The notes under the pieces were generated by a model, which was not told the origin of the DNA, made no database searches, and saw only the letters and a list, made by a program, of their open reading frames with translations. Below, one piece after another: positions 49,532 to 60,419 of a stretch of DNA of 64,000 nt. Source of the DNA: Pycnopodia helianthoides (taxonomy: Eukaryota > Echinodermata > Asteroidea > Forcipulatida > Asteriidae); NCBI GenBank assembly GCA_032158295.1, contig CM063255.1, positions 4,183,501 to 4,247,500 on the forward strand, read 5' to 3'. How positions within the stretch are numbered: the first letter of the stretch is position 1; each line of letters begins with the position of its first letter. The position numbers and the translations under genes were made by a program.

Positions 49532-52150
49532 ACTGCCTCTGTTGTCCATGCCTGAGTTGTTGTCATTGTTGTCAATGTCTTGAGTTGCTGTCATTGTTGT
49601 CCATGTCTGAGTTGCTGTCATTGTTGTCCATGTCTGAGTTGCTGTCATTGTTGTCCATGTCTGAGTTGCTGTCATTGTTGTCCATGTCTGAGTTGTTGTC
49701 TTTGTTGTCCATGTCTGAGTTGCTGTCATTGTTGTCCATGTCTGAGTTGCTGTCATTGTTGTCCATATCTGAGTTGCTTTTCATCGTTGTCCATGTCTGA
49801 GTTGCTGTCATTGTTGTCCATGTCTGAGTTGTTGTCTTTGTTGTCCATGTCTGAGTTGCTGTCATTGTTGTCCATGTCTGAGTTGTTGTCTTTGTTGTCC
49901 ATGTCTGAGTTGCTGTCATTGTTGTCCATGTCTGAGTTGCTGTCATTGTTGTCCATATCTGAGTTGCTGTCATCGTTGTCCATGTCTGAGTTGCTGTCAT
50001 TGTTGTCCATATCTGAGTTGCTGTCATCGTTGTCCATGTCTGAGTTGCTGTCATTGTTGTCCATGTCTGAGTTGCTGTCTTTGTTGTCCATGTCTGAGTT
50101 GCTGTCATTGTTATCCATGTCTGAGTTGCTGTCATTGTTGTCCATGTCTGAGTTGCTGTCTTTGTTGTCCATGTCTGAGTTGTTGTCTTTGTTGTCCATG
50201 TCTGAGTTGTTGTCACTGTTGTCCATGTCTGAGTTGCTGTCATTGTTGTCCATGTCTGAGTTGCTGTCTTTGTTGTCCATGTCTCAGTTGCTGTCATTGT
50301 TGTCCATGTCTGAGTTGCTGTCTTTGTTGTCCATGTCTCAGTTGCTGTCATTATTGTCCATGTCTGAGTTGTTTGTGTCTTTGTTGTCCATGTCTGAGTT
50401 GTTGTCACTGTTGTCCATGTCTGAGTTGCTGTCTTTGTTGTTCATGTCTGAGTTGCTGTCATTGTTGTCCATGTCTGAGTTGCTGTCATTGTTGTCCATG
50501 TCTGAGTTGCTGTCATTGTTGTCCACGTCTGAGTTGTTGTCTTTGTTGTCCATGTCTAAGTTGTTGTCTTTGTTATCCGTGTTTGTGTTGCTGTCATTGT
50601 TGTCCATGTCTGAGTTGCTGTCTTTGTTGTCCATGTCTGAGTTGCTGTCTTTGTTTGTCCATGTCTCAGTTTGCTGTCATTGTTGTTCATGTCTCAGTTG
50701 TTGTCTTTGTTATCCGTGTTGTGTTGCTGTCATTGTTGTCCATGTCTGAGTTGCTGTCTTTGTTGTCCATGTCTGAGTTGCTGTCATTGTTGTCCATGTC
50801 TGAGTTGCTGTCATTGTTGTCCATATCTGAGTTGCTGTCATCGTTGTCCATGTCTGAGTTGCTGTCATTGTTGTCCATGTCTGAGTTGTTGTCTTTGTTG
50901 TCCATGTCTGAGTTGCTGTCATTGTTGTCCATGTCTGAGTTGTTGTCTTTGTTGTCCATGTCTGAGTTGCTGTCATTGTTGTCCATGTCTGAGTTGCTGT
51001 CATTGTTGTCCATATCTGAGTTGCTGTCATCGTTGTCCATGTCTGAGTTGCTGTCATTGTTGTCCATATCTGAGTTGCTGTCATCGTTGTCCATGTCTGA
51101 GTTGCTGTCATTGTTGTCCATGTCTGAGTTGCTGTCTTTGTTGTCCATGTCTGAGTTGCTGTCATTGTTATCCATGTCTGAGTTGCTGTCATTGTTGTCC
51201 ATGTCTGAGTTGCTGTCTTTGTTGTCCATGTCTGAGTTGTTGTCTTTGTTGTCCATGTCTGAGTTGTTGTCACTGTTGTCCATGTCTGAGTTGCTGTCAT
51301 TGTTGTCCATGTCTGAGTTGCTGTCTTTGTTGTCCATGTCTCAGTTGCTGTCATTGTTGTCCATGTCTGAGTTGCTGTCTTTGTTGTCCATGTCTCAGTT
51401 GCTGTCATTATTGTCCATGTCTGAGTTGTTGTCTTTGTTGTCCATGTCTGAGTTGTTGTCACTGTTGTCCATGTCTGAGTTGCTGTCTTTGTTGTTCATG
51501 TCTGAGTTGCTGTCATTGTTGTCCATGTCTGAGTTGCTGTCATTGTTGTCCATGTCTGAGTTGCTGTCATTGTTGTCCACGTCTGAGTTGTTGTCTTTGT
51601 TGTCCATGTCTAAGTTGTTGTCTTTGTTATCCGTGTTTGTGTTGCTGTCATTGTTGTCCATGTCTGAGTTGCTGTCTTTGTTGTCCATGTCTGAGTTGCT
51701 GTCTTTGTTGTCCATGTCTCAGTTGCTGTCATTGTTGTTCATGTCTCAGTTGTTGTCTTTGTTATCCGTGTTTGTGTTGCTGTCATTGTTGTCCATGTCT
51801 GAGTTGCTGTCTTTGTTGTCCATGTCTGAGTTGCTGTCTTTGTTGTCCATGTCTGAGTTGCTGTCATTGTTGTCCATATCTGAGTTGTTGTCTTTGTTGT
51901 CCATGTCTAAGTTGTTGTCTTTGTTATCCGTGTTTGTGTTGCTGTCATTGTTATCCATGTCTGAGTTGCTGTCATTGTTGTCCATGTCTGAGTTGCTGTC
52001 TTTGTTGTCCATGTCTCAGTTGCTGTCATTGTTGTCCATGTCTGAGTTGCTGTCACTATTGTCCATGTCTGAGTTGCTGTCACTGTTGTCCATGTCTGAG
52101 TTGTATCTTTGTAGTCCATGTCTGAGTTGTGGTCATTGATGTTCATGTAT
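49532..52150. repeat. 27-bp minisatellite, about 97 copies
   Basis: Consensus GTTGCTGTCATTG + TTGTCCATGTCTGA, with frequent variants TCTTTG, TCACTG, CATATCTGA and GTCTCAG. The unit is a multiple of three without stops, so long frames open on both strands (for example MDNNDSNSD repeats on minus, LLSLLSMSE on plus). The array also contains a ~1.06-kb higher-order duplication. It fills most of the last intron of the receptor gene, starting about 65 bp from the last exon. Confidence 0.95.
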
Positions 52151-52529
52151 GTTTTTAAATCATAGTCATCCTTGTTGTTTTGGTTTACAATTGTTTTATT
52201 CTCTAACTTTTATCTTATTATGGTTCATGTTTGTTTCTCTTTTTTAATATTGTAAAAAATAAAGCTTCATTCAGCCTCCTTTAAAGACTGTGATGTTTTT
52301 TACTTCTGAAATGAACCAAACAATAATATTATTTGTTCTTTCTCGCGGGTTGAGTTGCAAACTTTCACCCGACTGTTTGTTTCACTACACTGCCAAAACT
52401 GAGGTGTTAAAATTGACACCATGGGTGTTGTCACGTTATAGATACACAAGAGAGAATCAAAATTAACATCATGTGGTGTTAAATTAACTTATTAATTTTT
52501 TCAATAGGATAAGCAGAGCTATGTTTTGA

Positions 52530-52790
52530 AGTATGAGTCAAATTTATGTAGCACCTTATAAGGGTTTACAAGGTGTTGCGGCGCATTCAGCAGCCACTGC
52601 CAGAAACACCGGTGCAAACCCCTTCACGATAAGTGTAACTGGGTTCTTTTACGTGCATTACACAACACACAGGACCTACGGGTTTACATCCCATCCAAAG
52701 GACGAAGCAATAATGGCTACGTGTCTTGCTTTGAGCAGTGTCCCCGACCAGGATCCGAACCCCGAACACCTTTAATTAGCTTGACAACTC
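52530..52790 (-). repeat. V-SINE-like element in the receptor intron
   Basis: Read on minus: GGTTCGGATCC (B box), then GCTTCGTCCTTTGGATGGGA, GTAGGTCCTGTGTGTTGTGT and the end AAGGTGCTACATAAATTTGA. It resembles tRNA-derived SINEs with a V-type central domain. It adjoins the duplicated splice donor. Confidence 0.55.
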
Positions 52791-52940
52791 ATTGTTATAC
52801 CCTCACCTTCACATACAGGAAAATATCGGAGCTTGCTTTGAGCAGTGTCCCCGACCAGGATCCGAACCCCGAACACCTTTAATTAGCTTGACAACTCATT
52901 GTTATACCCTCACCTTCACATACAGGAAAAGATCGGAGCT
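52725..52940. repeat. 107-bp tandem duplication over a 5' splice site
   Basis: Two near-identical 107-bp units, offset from 52725 and 52832. Each contains CCTTCACATACAGGAAAA and the GTGAGG donor (minus strand). The exon proper ends at 52914; the copied donor lies at 52806. About 29 nt of exon sequence is copied. Confidence 0.85.
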
Positions 52941-53395
52941 TGCCCGCTTCGCCGAGCACCTTTGTCCTTGTGTGATGTTCATCTTCCCCGAAGCACGCCT
53001 CGTTATCTTGACTCCGATGATGGTCAGGGCAAACAGGACAGCGTTGGTACCGATGATCACGATGACCGGCACCCCGAAAGCTACCAGGTTTGCCGTCCCG
53101 CCACCCAGCCAACAAGCCTCGGTCATGCCGTAGTGTATGTCCAAATCCACGCAGTCGCAGACGCTCAGGGTGACGCTCACGCAGACAATCACTGTCGGGG
53201 AGCCCCAGCCGTAGACGGCGTACAACCCGAAAGATCGGTTGTTCGTGTTGGCGTTCGTTAGTCTGGTGCCGACACCGAAGGTGCGGTAGATGTCGATGGC
53301 GAGTAGATTCATCCAGAAGAAAGCAGACAGCCAGAAGAAGTGACCACCGATCGCAAAGGCTCTGCAAAGCTCGAAGACATCGTTCATCTTGAACC
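52914..53395 (-). CDS. SMB-domain family-B-type 7TM receptor, middle exon (TM3-TM5)
   Basis: The acceptor TTCCAG at 53396 continues the large exon (MLIG-G-FKMNDV, phase 1). It encodes LCRAFAIGGHFFWLSAFFWM (TM3, with the conserved extracellular Cys), WGSPTVIVCVSVTLSV (TM4) and ACWLGG in extracellular loop 2 (the partner Cys). TM5 (FGVPVIVIIGTNAVLFALTI) and a basic third intracellular loop (KITRRASGK) follow. The GTGAGG donor is after LFLYVK (phase 0). 482 nt. Confidence 0.93.
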
Positions 53396-53427
53396 CTGGA
53401 ACGGTTATCAGAGAAGGTTAGCAATAT

Positions 53428-53571
53428 GGGGTACTTTTGAGACGCTAGGTGGCAGCAAACTTACCAGGTATAAATCCACTGTTCTCGGCAATGTGCGCGT
53501 GCTTATAGAACTACGTAAACAATGGAATTTTACCTGGTTTGTCTACTGCCATCTAGCGTTCAAAGGTCTCC
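53428..53571. mobile_element. MITE-like element I, copy 2
   Basis: Begins 32 bp upstream of the 3' splice site of the TM3-TM5 exon. Ends CGCTAGGTGGCAGCAAAC and GTCTACTGCCATCTAGCG are inverted. Confidence 0.65.
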
Positions 53572-53635
53572 CATTGTGTGTTGAACACATTTTTTATATT
53601 CGTATAGACAAGGGGTCCACATTATAATAATAAAG

Positions 53636-54175
53636 GGGTCCATTTCACAAAGCACTAATAACTATCTTGAAGAGTTGTCAATATTGCTATTATGTTTGTA
53701 TTGTGACATCACACTTTGTTTAGCAATTAAAAGATTGATACACAGTTTAAAGGCACTGGACACTATAGGTAATTACTCAAAATAATTGTTAGCATAAAAA
53801 CTTACTTGGTAACGAGCAATGGAGAGCTGTTGACAGTATAAAACATTGGAGAAACGGCTCCCTCTGAAGTAACGTAGTTTTTGAGAAATAAGTAATTTCT
53901 CAGTAAAATAATTGAATTGATTTTGAGACCTCACGCGTGAGGTCTCGAAATCAGCAATCAAGCATCTGAAAGCACACAACTTAATGTGACAAAGGTGTTT
54001 GTTCTTCCATTATTATCTCGCAACTTCGACGACCAATTGAGTTCAAATTTTCACAGGTTTGTTATTTTGTGCATATGTTGAGATACACCAAGTGAGAAGA
54101 CTGGTCTTTGACAATTACCAAAGGTGTCCAGTGTCTTTTTAAAGATCAATCTTTAGATCTTTGTGGAATCGGTCC
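53636..54175. mobile_element. MITE-like element H, copy 2, split by a family-D MITE
   Basis: The left part starts GGGTCCATTTCACAAAGCAC and the right part ends CTTTGTGGAATCGGTCC. A complete family-D element lies between them. Confidence 0.65.
53747..54142 (+). mobile_element. TTAA-flanked MITE, family D, copy 3 (nested in H)
   Basis: 396 bp, TTAAAGGCACTGGACACTAT to GGTGTCCAGTGTCTTTTTAA, with the central GAGACCTCACG palindrome. Confidence 0.85.
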
Positions 54176-54504
54176 GTTGTTTGTCTTCGACAATCCCGCC
54201 CAAAATGTATGGATTGCCTGACAAAAGTGCCACATCCTCCCCGTCCCCGTTACCCCCCCCCCCCCTCTCGCTCAATGTTATCTATTATTTTCCCGTTTCA
54301 TTAATTTAAATAACAGTGGTTTGGTTCACTGTTATTCATCCCGGCCCAAAATGTGTCGGGCGGCCATTAAAAGAAAAACAAGACAAAAAAGGCCCTCCTC
54401 CATCCTTTTTTCAAAAAGGCAGGACGCTAAACATGTTTTTGTTTTGTTTTGTTTTTTGTGTGTGTTTTTTTTTTTTTTTTTGGGGGGGGGGGCTTACTGC
54501 TTAC

Positions 54505-56601
54505 CTATAAGCATTGTTGCCTGTGCAAAGAAAAGAGCAGCTACCAGACTCATCAGAGACTTCCCAGCCACGTTGCGACGGAGTGCTGGGAACGCTATAT
54601 ACGTACTGATTGTGATCATCAGACCGATCAAAGAAACGCTGCTCCCTACGATTGTCAGGATAGAGTGAGCCATTTCGTGCAAGTCACCACCGTCAGAAGA
54701 GGGAGCCCTTTTCAGCAAGAAACTGCAAACTTCCACAGTGCCGTTATCGAATAACTTATACTGGCCTTTGATGAGGAGGACGTCACCGTAACCTGTTAAC
54801 TTGATGGAGTCGTTGAGGGCGCCAGTGAAGACGTAGTCGGTCTTGGAGAATTTCAGCCGTGGGCAGTCAGAGTTCAGTTCCTCGCAACTTTCAGTGAGGT
54901 GCGTTTCCTTGAAGTCACCCGAGGAGTCGTCCCAGGTCAGGGTCTTCTCAGAGAAGTGGGTCGATCCGTGGTCAGATGAGTTCGTCTGGTTTCGGGACTC
55001 GTTTGATGTCAAACCACACGGTCTTGCTACCGTGAAGGCGATTAAGCGGATGCTGTGTTTCCAAGACCCCCCTTGGAAACATGCGTCCTGAACCGCGTGG
55101 TTGAAGTTTGTCAATCGGTCCGGTGGTGGCGTATCACGGGCACACGATACGTTCACATAACACCTAAAGGCATTGCTTTGTGTGCACACACCCAAAGACG
55201 GCAATGCTCCTGGGTCGACTGTCGAACACACCCAGGTTACATTGAGGTCATTGCAAAAGGTGTCATCGTTACTGGGTACTGGGTCGTTTCCCCCTTTGTC
55301 TTTTAGGAGATCATGCGACAGGAAAGTGTCTACAGCTTTATGAACGACTGTATCCCAAGTCGTGTTCGAATTCGGTACTGGCCCGTTTACATCTAGGAAA
55401 CTGCCGGTAAGAGTCAGTTTGATCTCCATGTCTATCGCCAGTCCAGTGGTGGCAGCACTGGTTTGAACTTGTACACAATTCGCGCCGTTTTCCGATAAAG
55501 CATGACCACCGGGGCACGTCAGATCTCGGCATTGACCGGTAAACGGATCGTACACTTGACTGCGAATGCAGACTACTCCCTTAGAATTAGAAGGTCTAGC
55601 AGGGCCAATTGCGAACTCTGCATGATCCAAAAACATTAGGAGGAATACCATTGATTCTGAACGCATATCGGTTACCCTAAATGTAGAACACAAAGGGTCG
55701 CCGGTGCTGGCCACCGTTGAAGTCGACAGAGGCGATTGGTCACACTCGGCGCAGAACCTATTTCGATAGGTGATTCCGTTTTGGCTGATCGGGGCGAAGT
55801 GGGCACGACAGCGGTCTTCCTCTCCTCCGTTGGTCAATGATGGACACGATGTGACGTCTACGAGAACGCAACTACGCGGTGAGCGCAGATATTTGCGCAC
55901 ACCGCCTCGTTGATACTCCATGCGCGGCCACAACATTCTGCTATCGTTTTCTTTCGAATAGTGAACCGGAAAGCTGGTATTAAATCTCGAATCTGACACT
56001 TGTTTACTTGAAAATCTATTAATCCAAAACGTAATGTTGTCGGGTGCAACACCGTGACACATCGCACAAAAGATATTTTTGTAGTGACGGTCATCTGGAC
56101 CGCTAACCGGTGTCCCTTGAAACGACGGTGTGAACCGTAGTTCCTTCTGGCACAGTTCACGGATACCGGTGGGATCGTCCCAATCAACTGGACAAAGTGA
56201 AATGAGGCGATGACCAAAACGAGGTATCCTCCCTTCGGTTTTGAACTCTATGGTCTGGATACACTTCACGTATGCATCATCTCCTGGTGGTGACCTTCGA
56301 CCTCTCAGGTGATGACCATTAAAGCCTCTGTTCAGCGGTGCTGTGTCAGTACCCCGGTTAGAATGCTGGTTTCCTGACACGGTGGTGTCCACAGCCGATG
56401 GATTCGCATTTGATGGGCATTCATCGGCAGCATCTTGGCAGCAGTCGTCGTAGTTAACGCACAGCTCGTCGCAGTGGCAGCTGTAGTACTCACCCACGGC
56501 TTGATCGTTGCACGTCGTCCTGCTGGCACACAGTTGACTTTCACATACTTTATAGCGCGAAGCAGAATTCTGATTTTGATCAAGGTGATCTGTACTTGCT
56601 T
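54505..56601 (-). CDS. SMB-domain family-B-type 7TM receptor, large exon (SMB, ectodomain, TM1-TM2); 5' end incomplete
   Basis: 2097 nt, about 698 codons, phase 1 at both ends. Residues 19-61 of the visible product form a somatomedin-B domain (C-ESQL-C...CHCDELCVNYDDCC...C), here with one Cys beyond the usual eight. A Thr/Asn/Ser-rich linker has a furin-like RGRR site (residues 99-102). The Cys-rich ectodomain contains two YxNxFCAxC motifs (HYKNIFCAMC and TYRNRFCAEC, near 172 and 277) and many NxS/T sites. I see no GPS autoproteolysis motif before TM1. TM1 (SSVSLIGLMITISTYIAF) and TM2 (SLMSLVAALFFAQATMLIG) follow. With the other two exons this gives 960 residues without the N-terminus. It is presumably a surface receptor. 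Ligand is unknown; Methuselah-like or adhesion-type are both possible labels. Confidence 0.92.
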
Positions 56602-56664
56602 CTGAAAGAGTAATCGAAAAAAAAAAAAAAAAAAAAACACCTAATAACTCAATTTAAAGAAAAC

Positions 56665-56712
56665 ATAGGATTCGAACTGCCTCTAGCTACTGGGCAAGCT
56701 CAGTGTGGTCTT
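56665..56712 (-). repeat. tRNA-like SINE fragment
   Basis: On the minus strand AGACCACACTGAGC leads to a B box GTTCGAATCC. It is related to the fragment at 45935..45985. Confidence 0.4.
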
Positions 56713-57017
56713 CTGCTTAAAGTCACCTGGAAATATATATATTTTGTTAACATAAGAGTTTATGTGTATTAACAATAAAACAATTTTTTGAGTAATTGTT
56801 TGTGAGGATTTATATGTTAAAAAATAAATAAGGTTGTTCGGGGGGTGACTCCGCCCATTCCCTTTTGTGACGTCAATCAAGGCAGACTTCGCCTCGATCG
56901 AACATCGACCCCCCCCCTCGAATTTGCTTGCGTTTACGTTGTAAACACACGTGCAAGTAGGTCCCAGTAGTGATCTTGTACGTTTCGAAAAAGGTTTTTG
57001 TTTTGCATTTTCCGGCC

Positions 57018-57199
57018 ATGCCGACCAGGTGTATTGCTGCTGTATGCAGCTAAACAACTATGATGGGGTCAGTCTGCATTTGTTTCCTGCAGATCCCAAG
57101 TATAAGCGGTTGTGGGCCGCGAAAGTCAGACTAACGACGTCGTTTTCGGCGCGATGTGCCATGTATGAATTCCTCGGTTTTCGATTGAGACCGCGCTGA
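57018..57199 (+). pseudogene. THAP-domain remnant (frameshifted)
   Basis: The first frame reads MPTRCIAAVCS, the typical THAP start with its CxxxxC zinc ligands, then stops at 57051. A shifted frame resumes NNYDGVSLHLFPADPKYK, then RLWAAKVRLT, matching the conserved THAP middle (FPxDPxxxxxW). After that the similarity ends, and the C-x2-H ligands are not visible. It is therefore broken at least once. THAP domains occur in host proteins and in P-, Kolobok- and Harbinger-related transposon proteins. A matching inverted pair (TGACGTCAATCAAGGCA at ~56870 and its complement at ~57331) brackets it. Confidence 0.5.
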
Positions 57200-57529
57200 A
57201 GCCAGCTAGTATACGCTAGCTAGTACATGTATACTGTGATGTGGGTGACGTCCGCATACGCATCATACCGAACAGGTACACAGACGTAATGTGCGGTGCC
57301 AGACTACACTTTTTCTTCAAATGTCGTGCCTTGATTGACGTCACGAACAGTGCCACCATGTGTCAAGGTAAAGGGGGGTGTACTCTTAAATTTGTAATTA
57401 AAATAACAACTAATTTGTATAAACATTAGTTAACTGTTTATTCACATTCCACTCATCAAAATAAATATATTAATGACAAAAGCTTTATTTTTACAAAATA
57501 CCACTGTCAGGTGCATTTAAGAATGGCAA

Positions 57530-57560
57530 AGGTCGTGGGTTCGAATCCCACCCGAGTAAT
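57530..57560 (+). repeat. tRNA-like B-box fragment
   Basis: GGTCGTGGGTTCGAATCCCA contains a perfect B box and T-arm. No A box or acceptor stem is visible, so it is a SINE or tRNA-pseudogene fragment. Confidence 0.4.
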
Positions 57561-57696
57561 ATGGCTGTGGATTTTGTTTCACAGAGCTTGGGGAAGTACT
57601 GAATATACAGTGCTTTACACACATCGGTGAAAGGGCTACCAATTAAGAATAATAATAATACCAATTACTTCATCGAGGACATTCTTAAAGTCAGTG

Positions 57697-58450
57697 AATG
57701 AGCCATTTGCGAGTTCTGTTTGACTGATGTCTGGTACAATGACTTGCTTGATCACAAGTTAGCGCTTAGATTTGAATTCATCGGACTTTGGAGACAGTTG
57801 CTATTAGAGGAACATTACAGAATTGGTAAGAAAAAAACGTGTAAAATATACTTTTTGATCACAGATTTACATAAAACTTTCACGGTCTAATGATGATGAT
57901 AGTAGAAAACATCACTTGAAATATTTCTTTCTGAAATGCCATATTTGATGAGAAATGAATAAACTAATTTTCCGATTGGAGTTTATCGCTCAGTGAGCGT
58001 TTTATTCATTTGTTGAATCTATATGATTTCATGCAAATGTGTAATCGGGTTTTCACTATTTTCTCGTGACCCAGATGGCCGATCGATCTCAAACTTCTAC
58101 AGGTTTGTCAGTTTATGTATATGGTGGATTACATAAAGTGCTTACACTGCCAGCAACTGTTTTGTTAGCAAAAACCAATTCTGTAATGTTCCTTTAAGTA
58201 ACATGATTCGGGGCATGCTTTTGCGTAGTTTAATAAGATACAGCGAACACCCGAACATTATTTTGAAAGAATTTGTATGACACAATGGTACAGGCTCTGC
58301 CCCTCCGGAGGTTGCCATAAAGCTTGCCCGAATCATTTGACATAGCATCTGTCTCTATAGTCCGAGGGATTCAAGTTTAAGCGGTAACTGGTCATTAATA
58401 AGCCAGTCACTGTACCAGACGTTATGCAAACCAAACTCACAAATGGATTA
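57697..58450. mobile_element. Foldback element M, copy 1, split by a family-A MITE
   Basis: The outer parts (AGCCATTTGCGAGTT, GTCTGGTACAATGAC, GAGACAGTTGCTAT and ACATGATTCGGGGCA onward) match the intact element at 60769..61136. A family-A MITE interrupts it after GTTGCTAT. Confidence 0.7.
57804..58197 (+). mobile_element. TTAA-flanked MITE, family A, copy 7 (nested in M)
   Basis: 394 bp. The left end is mutated (TTAGAGGAACATTACAG); the right end is intact. Confidence 0.85.
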
Positions 58451-58859
58451 TTGCCAATACGGGCAAATCCAAAATACAGTGCGCTCCTTGAACTGGCAAG
58501 GCCAATTTCGCAGTGCATCATGGGACAAGGTAGACAAGTTTTAGTCGTCTCACAGCTGAATCCCGAAGCATAACCCCAATTGTTTGTTCATTCTTGATTC
58601 TTGGTTTGCAAAGCAGCAATGCTTTTTGTTAGTAAGGTGGGTGGTGAATGTTTGCTGCATAATTTAATGTCAGCCGCTTCAAGATAACTAAAAAGTACAC
58701 ACAAGCACATGATTGAAGTTCGTCAGAAATAATTGAATTGACGATAATTAATAGACCCCCGGTAAGGGTGGGAGTGGGATCCCATTTTTATAGTGGTGTG
58801 CATGTACATTGATACCACTCGTCAGAAATACATCGAGCGTTAGGTAGCTGATTCTTCAC

Positions 58860-59243
58860 TTAAAGACACTGGACACCTTTGGTAATTGTCAAAGACCAGT
58901 CTTCTCACTTGGTGTATCTCAACATATGCACAAAATAACAAACCTGTGAAAATTTGAACTCAATTGGTCGTCGAAGTTGCGAGATAATAATGGAAGAAAA
59001 AACACCCTTGTCACACGAAGTTGTGTGCTTTCATATGCTTAATTGCTTGATTTCGAGACCTCACGCGTGAGGTCTCAAATATCAATTCAAATAATTACTT
59101 CTTTCTCAAAAACTACGTTACTTCAAAGGGAGCTGTTTCTCACAATGTTTTATACTATCAACAGCTCTCCATTGCTTGTTACCAAGTAAGTTTTTATGCT
59201 AACAATTATTTGAGTAATTACCAATAGTGTCCAGTGCCTTTAA
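58860..59243 (-). mobile_element. TTAA-flanked MITE, family D, copy 4
   Basis: 384 bp, TTAAAGACACTGGACACCTT to GTGTCCAGTGCCTTTAA, with the central palindrome around 59059. Confidence 0.85.
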
Positions 59244-59994
59244 TAATCAAACATGTAGTTCGGTAGATACACGACTTCTAAAAGTGAACATTATTATACC
59301 ATGTGACCCTCGATGACGTAATCAATCTACAACTTCACACAAACGCATTCTGCATAAAGGGCATTACGTAAGCTATATTTTTAAACGATTACCAAAAAAG
59401 TTCGCTACAGACATCAAGTAAAATTGTTTTAGAACAGTTTTAAGCTTGACGCTAGAGGGCACTCTTTGATTTTATGACGTCAATGGTACTATGTTTTTCT
59501 TCTGGACCCTTGCGATACTTATATCGTTAAAAGCAACTCTAACAAAAATCTAATTTTAAAATTCAAAACACTTTCATTTTCGAGCTTTCATATAGTGCAA
59601 AGATCTTGCCTGTAGCTATCACGGTTCTCAAGGTATGAATTTTGGAAACACCAACAACAACAAAAACGAACAAAAACAAGAAGTGTTCCGAACGGAGTGC
59701 CCGAAAACCCAATTACGGATTTAATTTGCAGTATCGGTGCCAAACAATTACAGTCCACGCTAAAAAGGTACTGGACAAGAATTGACCCAGTGAATGCCCA
59801 CAGGGTGGCAGGACCCATTTTGGATTCAGCGTGACCGTTTTCCGCGTTACATTGATTTAAGAATTCGTGTCAGTAGTGCGTTTTAGGGTCATGCTGCTGG
59901 CCCGGACATAGGTCTGGTCTCGTTGAATCCTTCTATTGGTCAAGGTCAAATCGGAAACGGTCATAGGTCATGTCCAGATAAGTTTGGGCCATTA

Positions 59995-60225
59995 TAGACC
60001 TGTCCATTGTTGATTAACAAACTGCGCTGGTTGGTATGGACGGTCAATGTTAGCAAAACATTCAATTGTGTTGTGGCAGATGTTATGACCAAATTCAACA
60101 TTTATTAATTAAGAAGAACACATCCCCCGATTGGTTGCTTTGTCTCCAACAAATTCAACGGTATTTTTGAATATCTGTGTAACATTGTTACAAGCCGTGG
60201 CTATTAATTGTTTTGCTTTGCATTA
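59995..60225. mobile_element. Inverted-repeat element S, partial copy
   Basis: Inverted partial match to 44485..44797 (TTGATTAACAAACTGCGCTG, GGTTGCTTTGTCTCCAACAA). Confidence 0.55.
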
Positions 60226-60419
60226 ATGGCTTCTCGTAGTTTTCCCAACCTTGGTTGGCATAATGTCATGCTGTGACGGTGCATTGGAAATGTGTATACA
60301 TGACAGAACGTCACCTAACTTGAAAGAGTGGCAACAAAGCCCCGTCATTGGCTTTAACGCTATAATGTAACATATAGTTGAACATAAGTACGGCTGAACA
60401 TAATAAAGACATCGTGCGG

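Noticed and set aside
49532..52150. Very long open frames (hundreds of residues) on both strands, and a superficial resemblance to a CRISPR array
   Set aside because: They result from a stop-free 27-bp repeat inside an intron. Units are contiguous without unique spacers, and the context is eukaryotic.
52533..53261. Plus-strand open frames opposite the receptor exon
   Set aside because: Antisense shadows of the TM3-TM5 exon and of the SINE; no domain recognised.
59588..59818. Minus-strand frame starting MGPATLWAFTGSILVQ as candidate signal-peptide exon of the receptor
   Set aside because: The N-terminus is moderately hydrophobic, but the only donor in the required phase 1 (in GACTGTAATT) would create a stop codon with the next exon.
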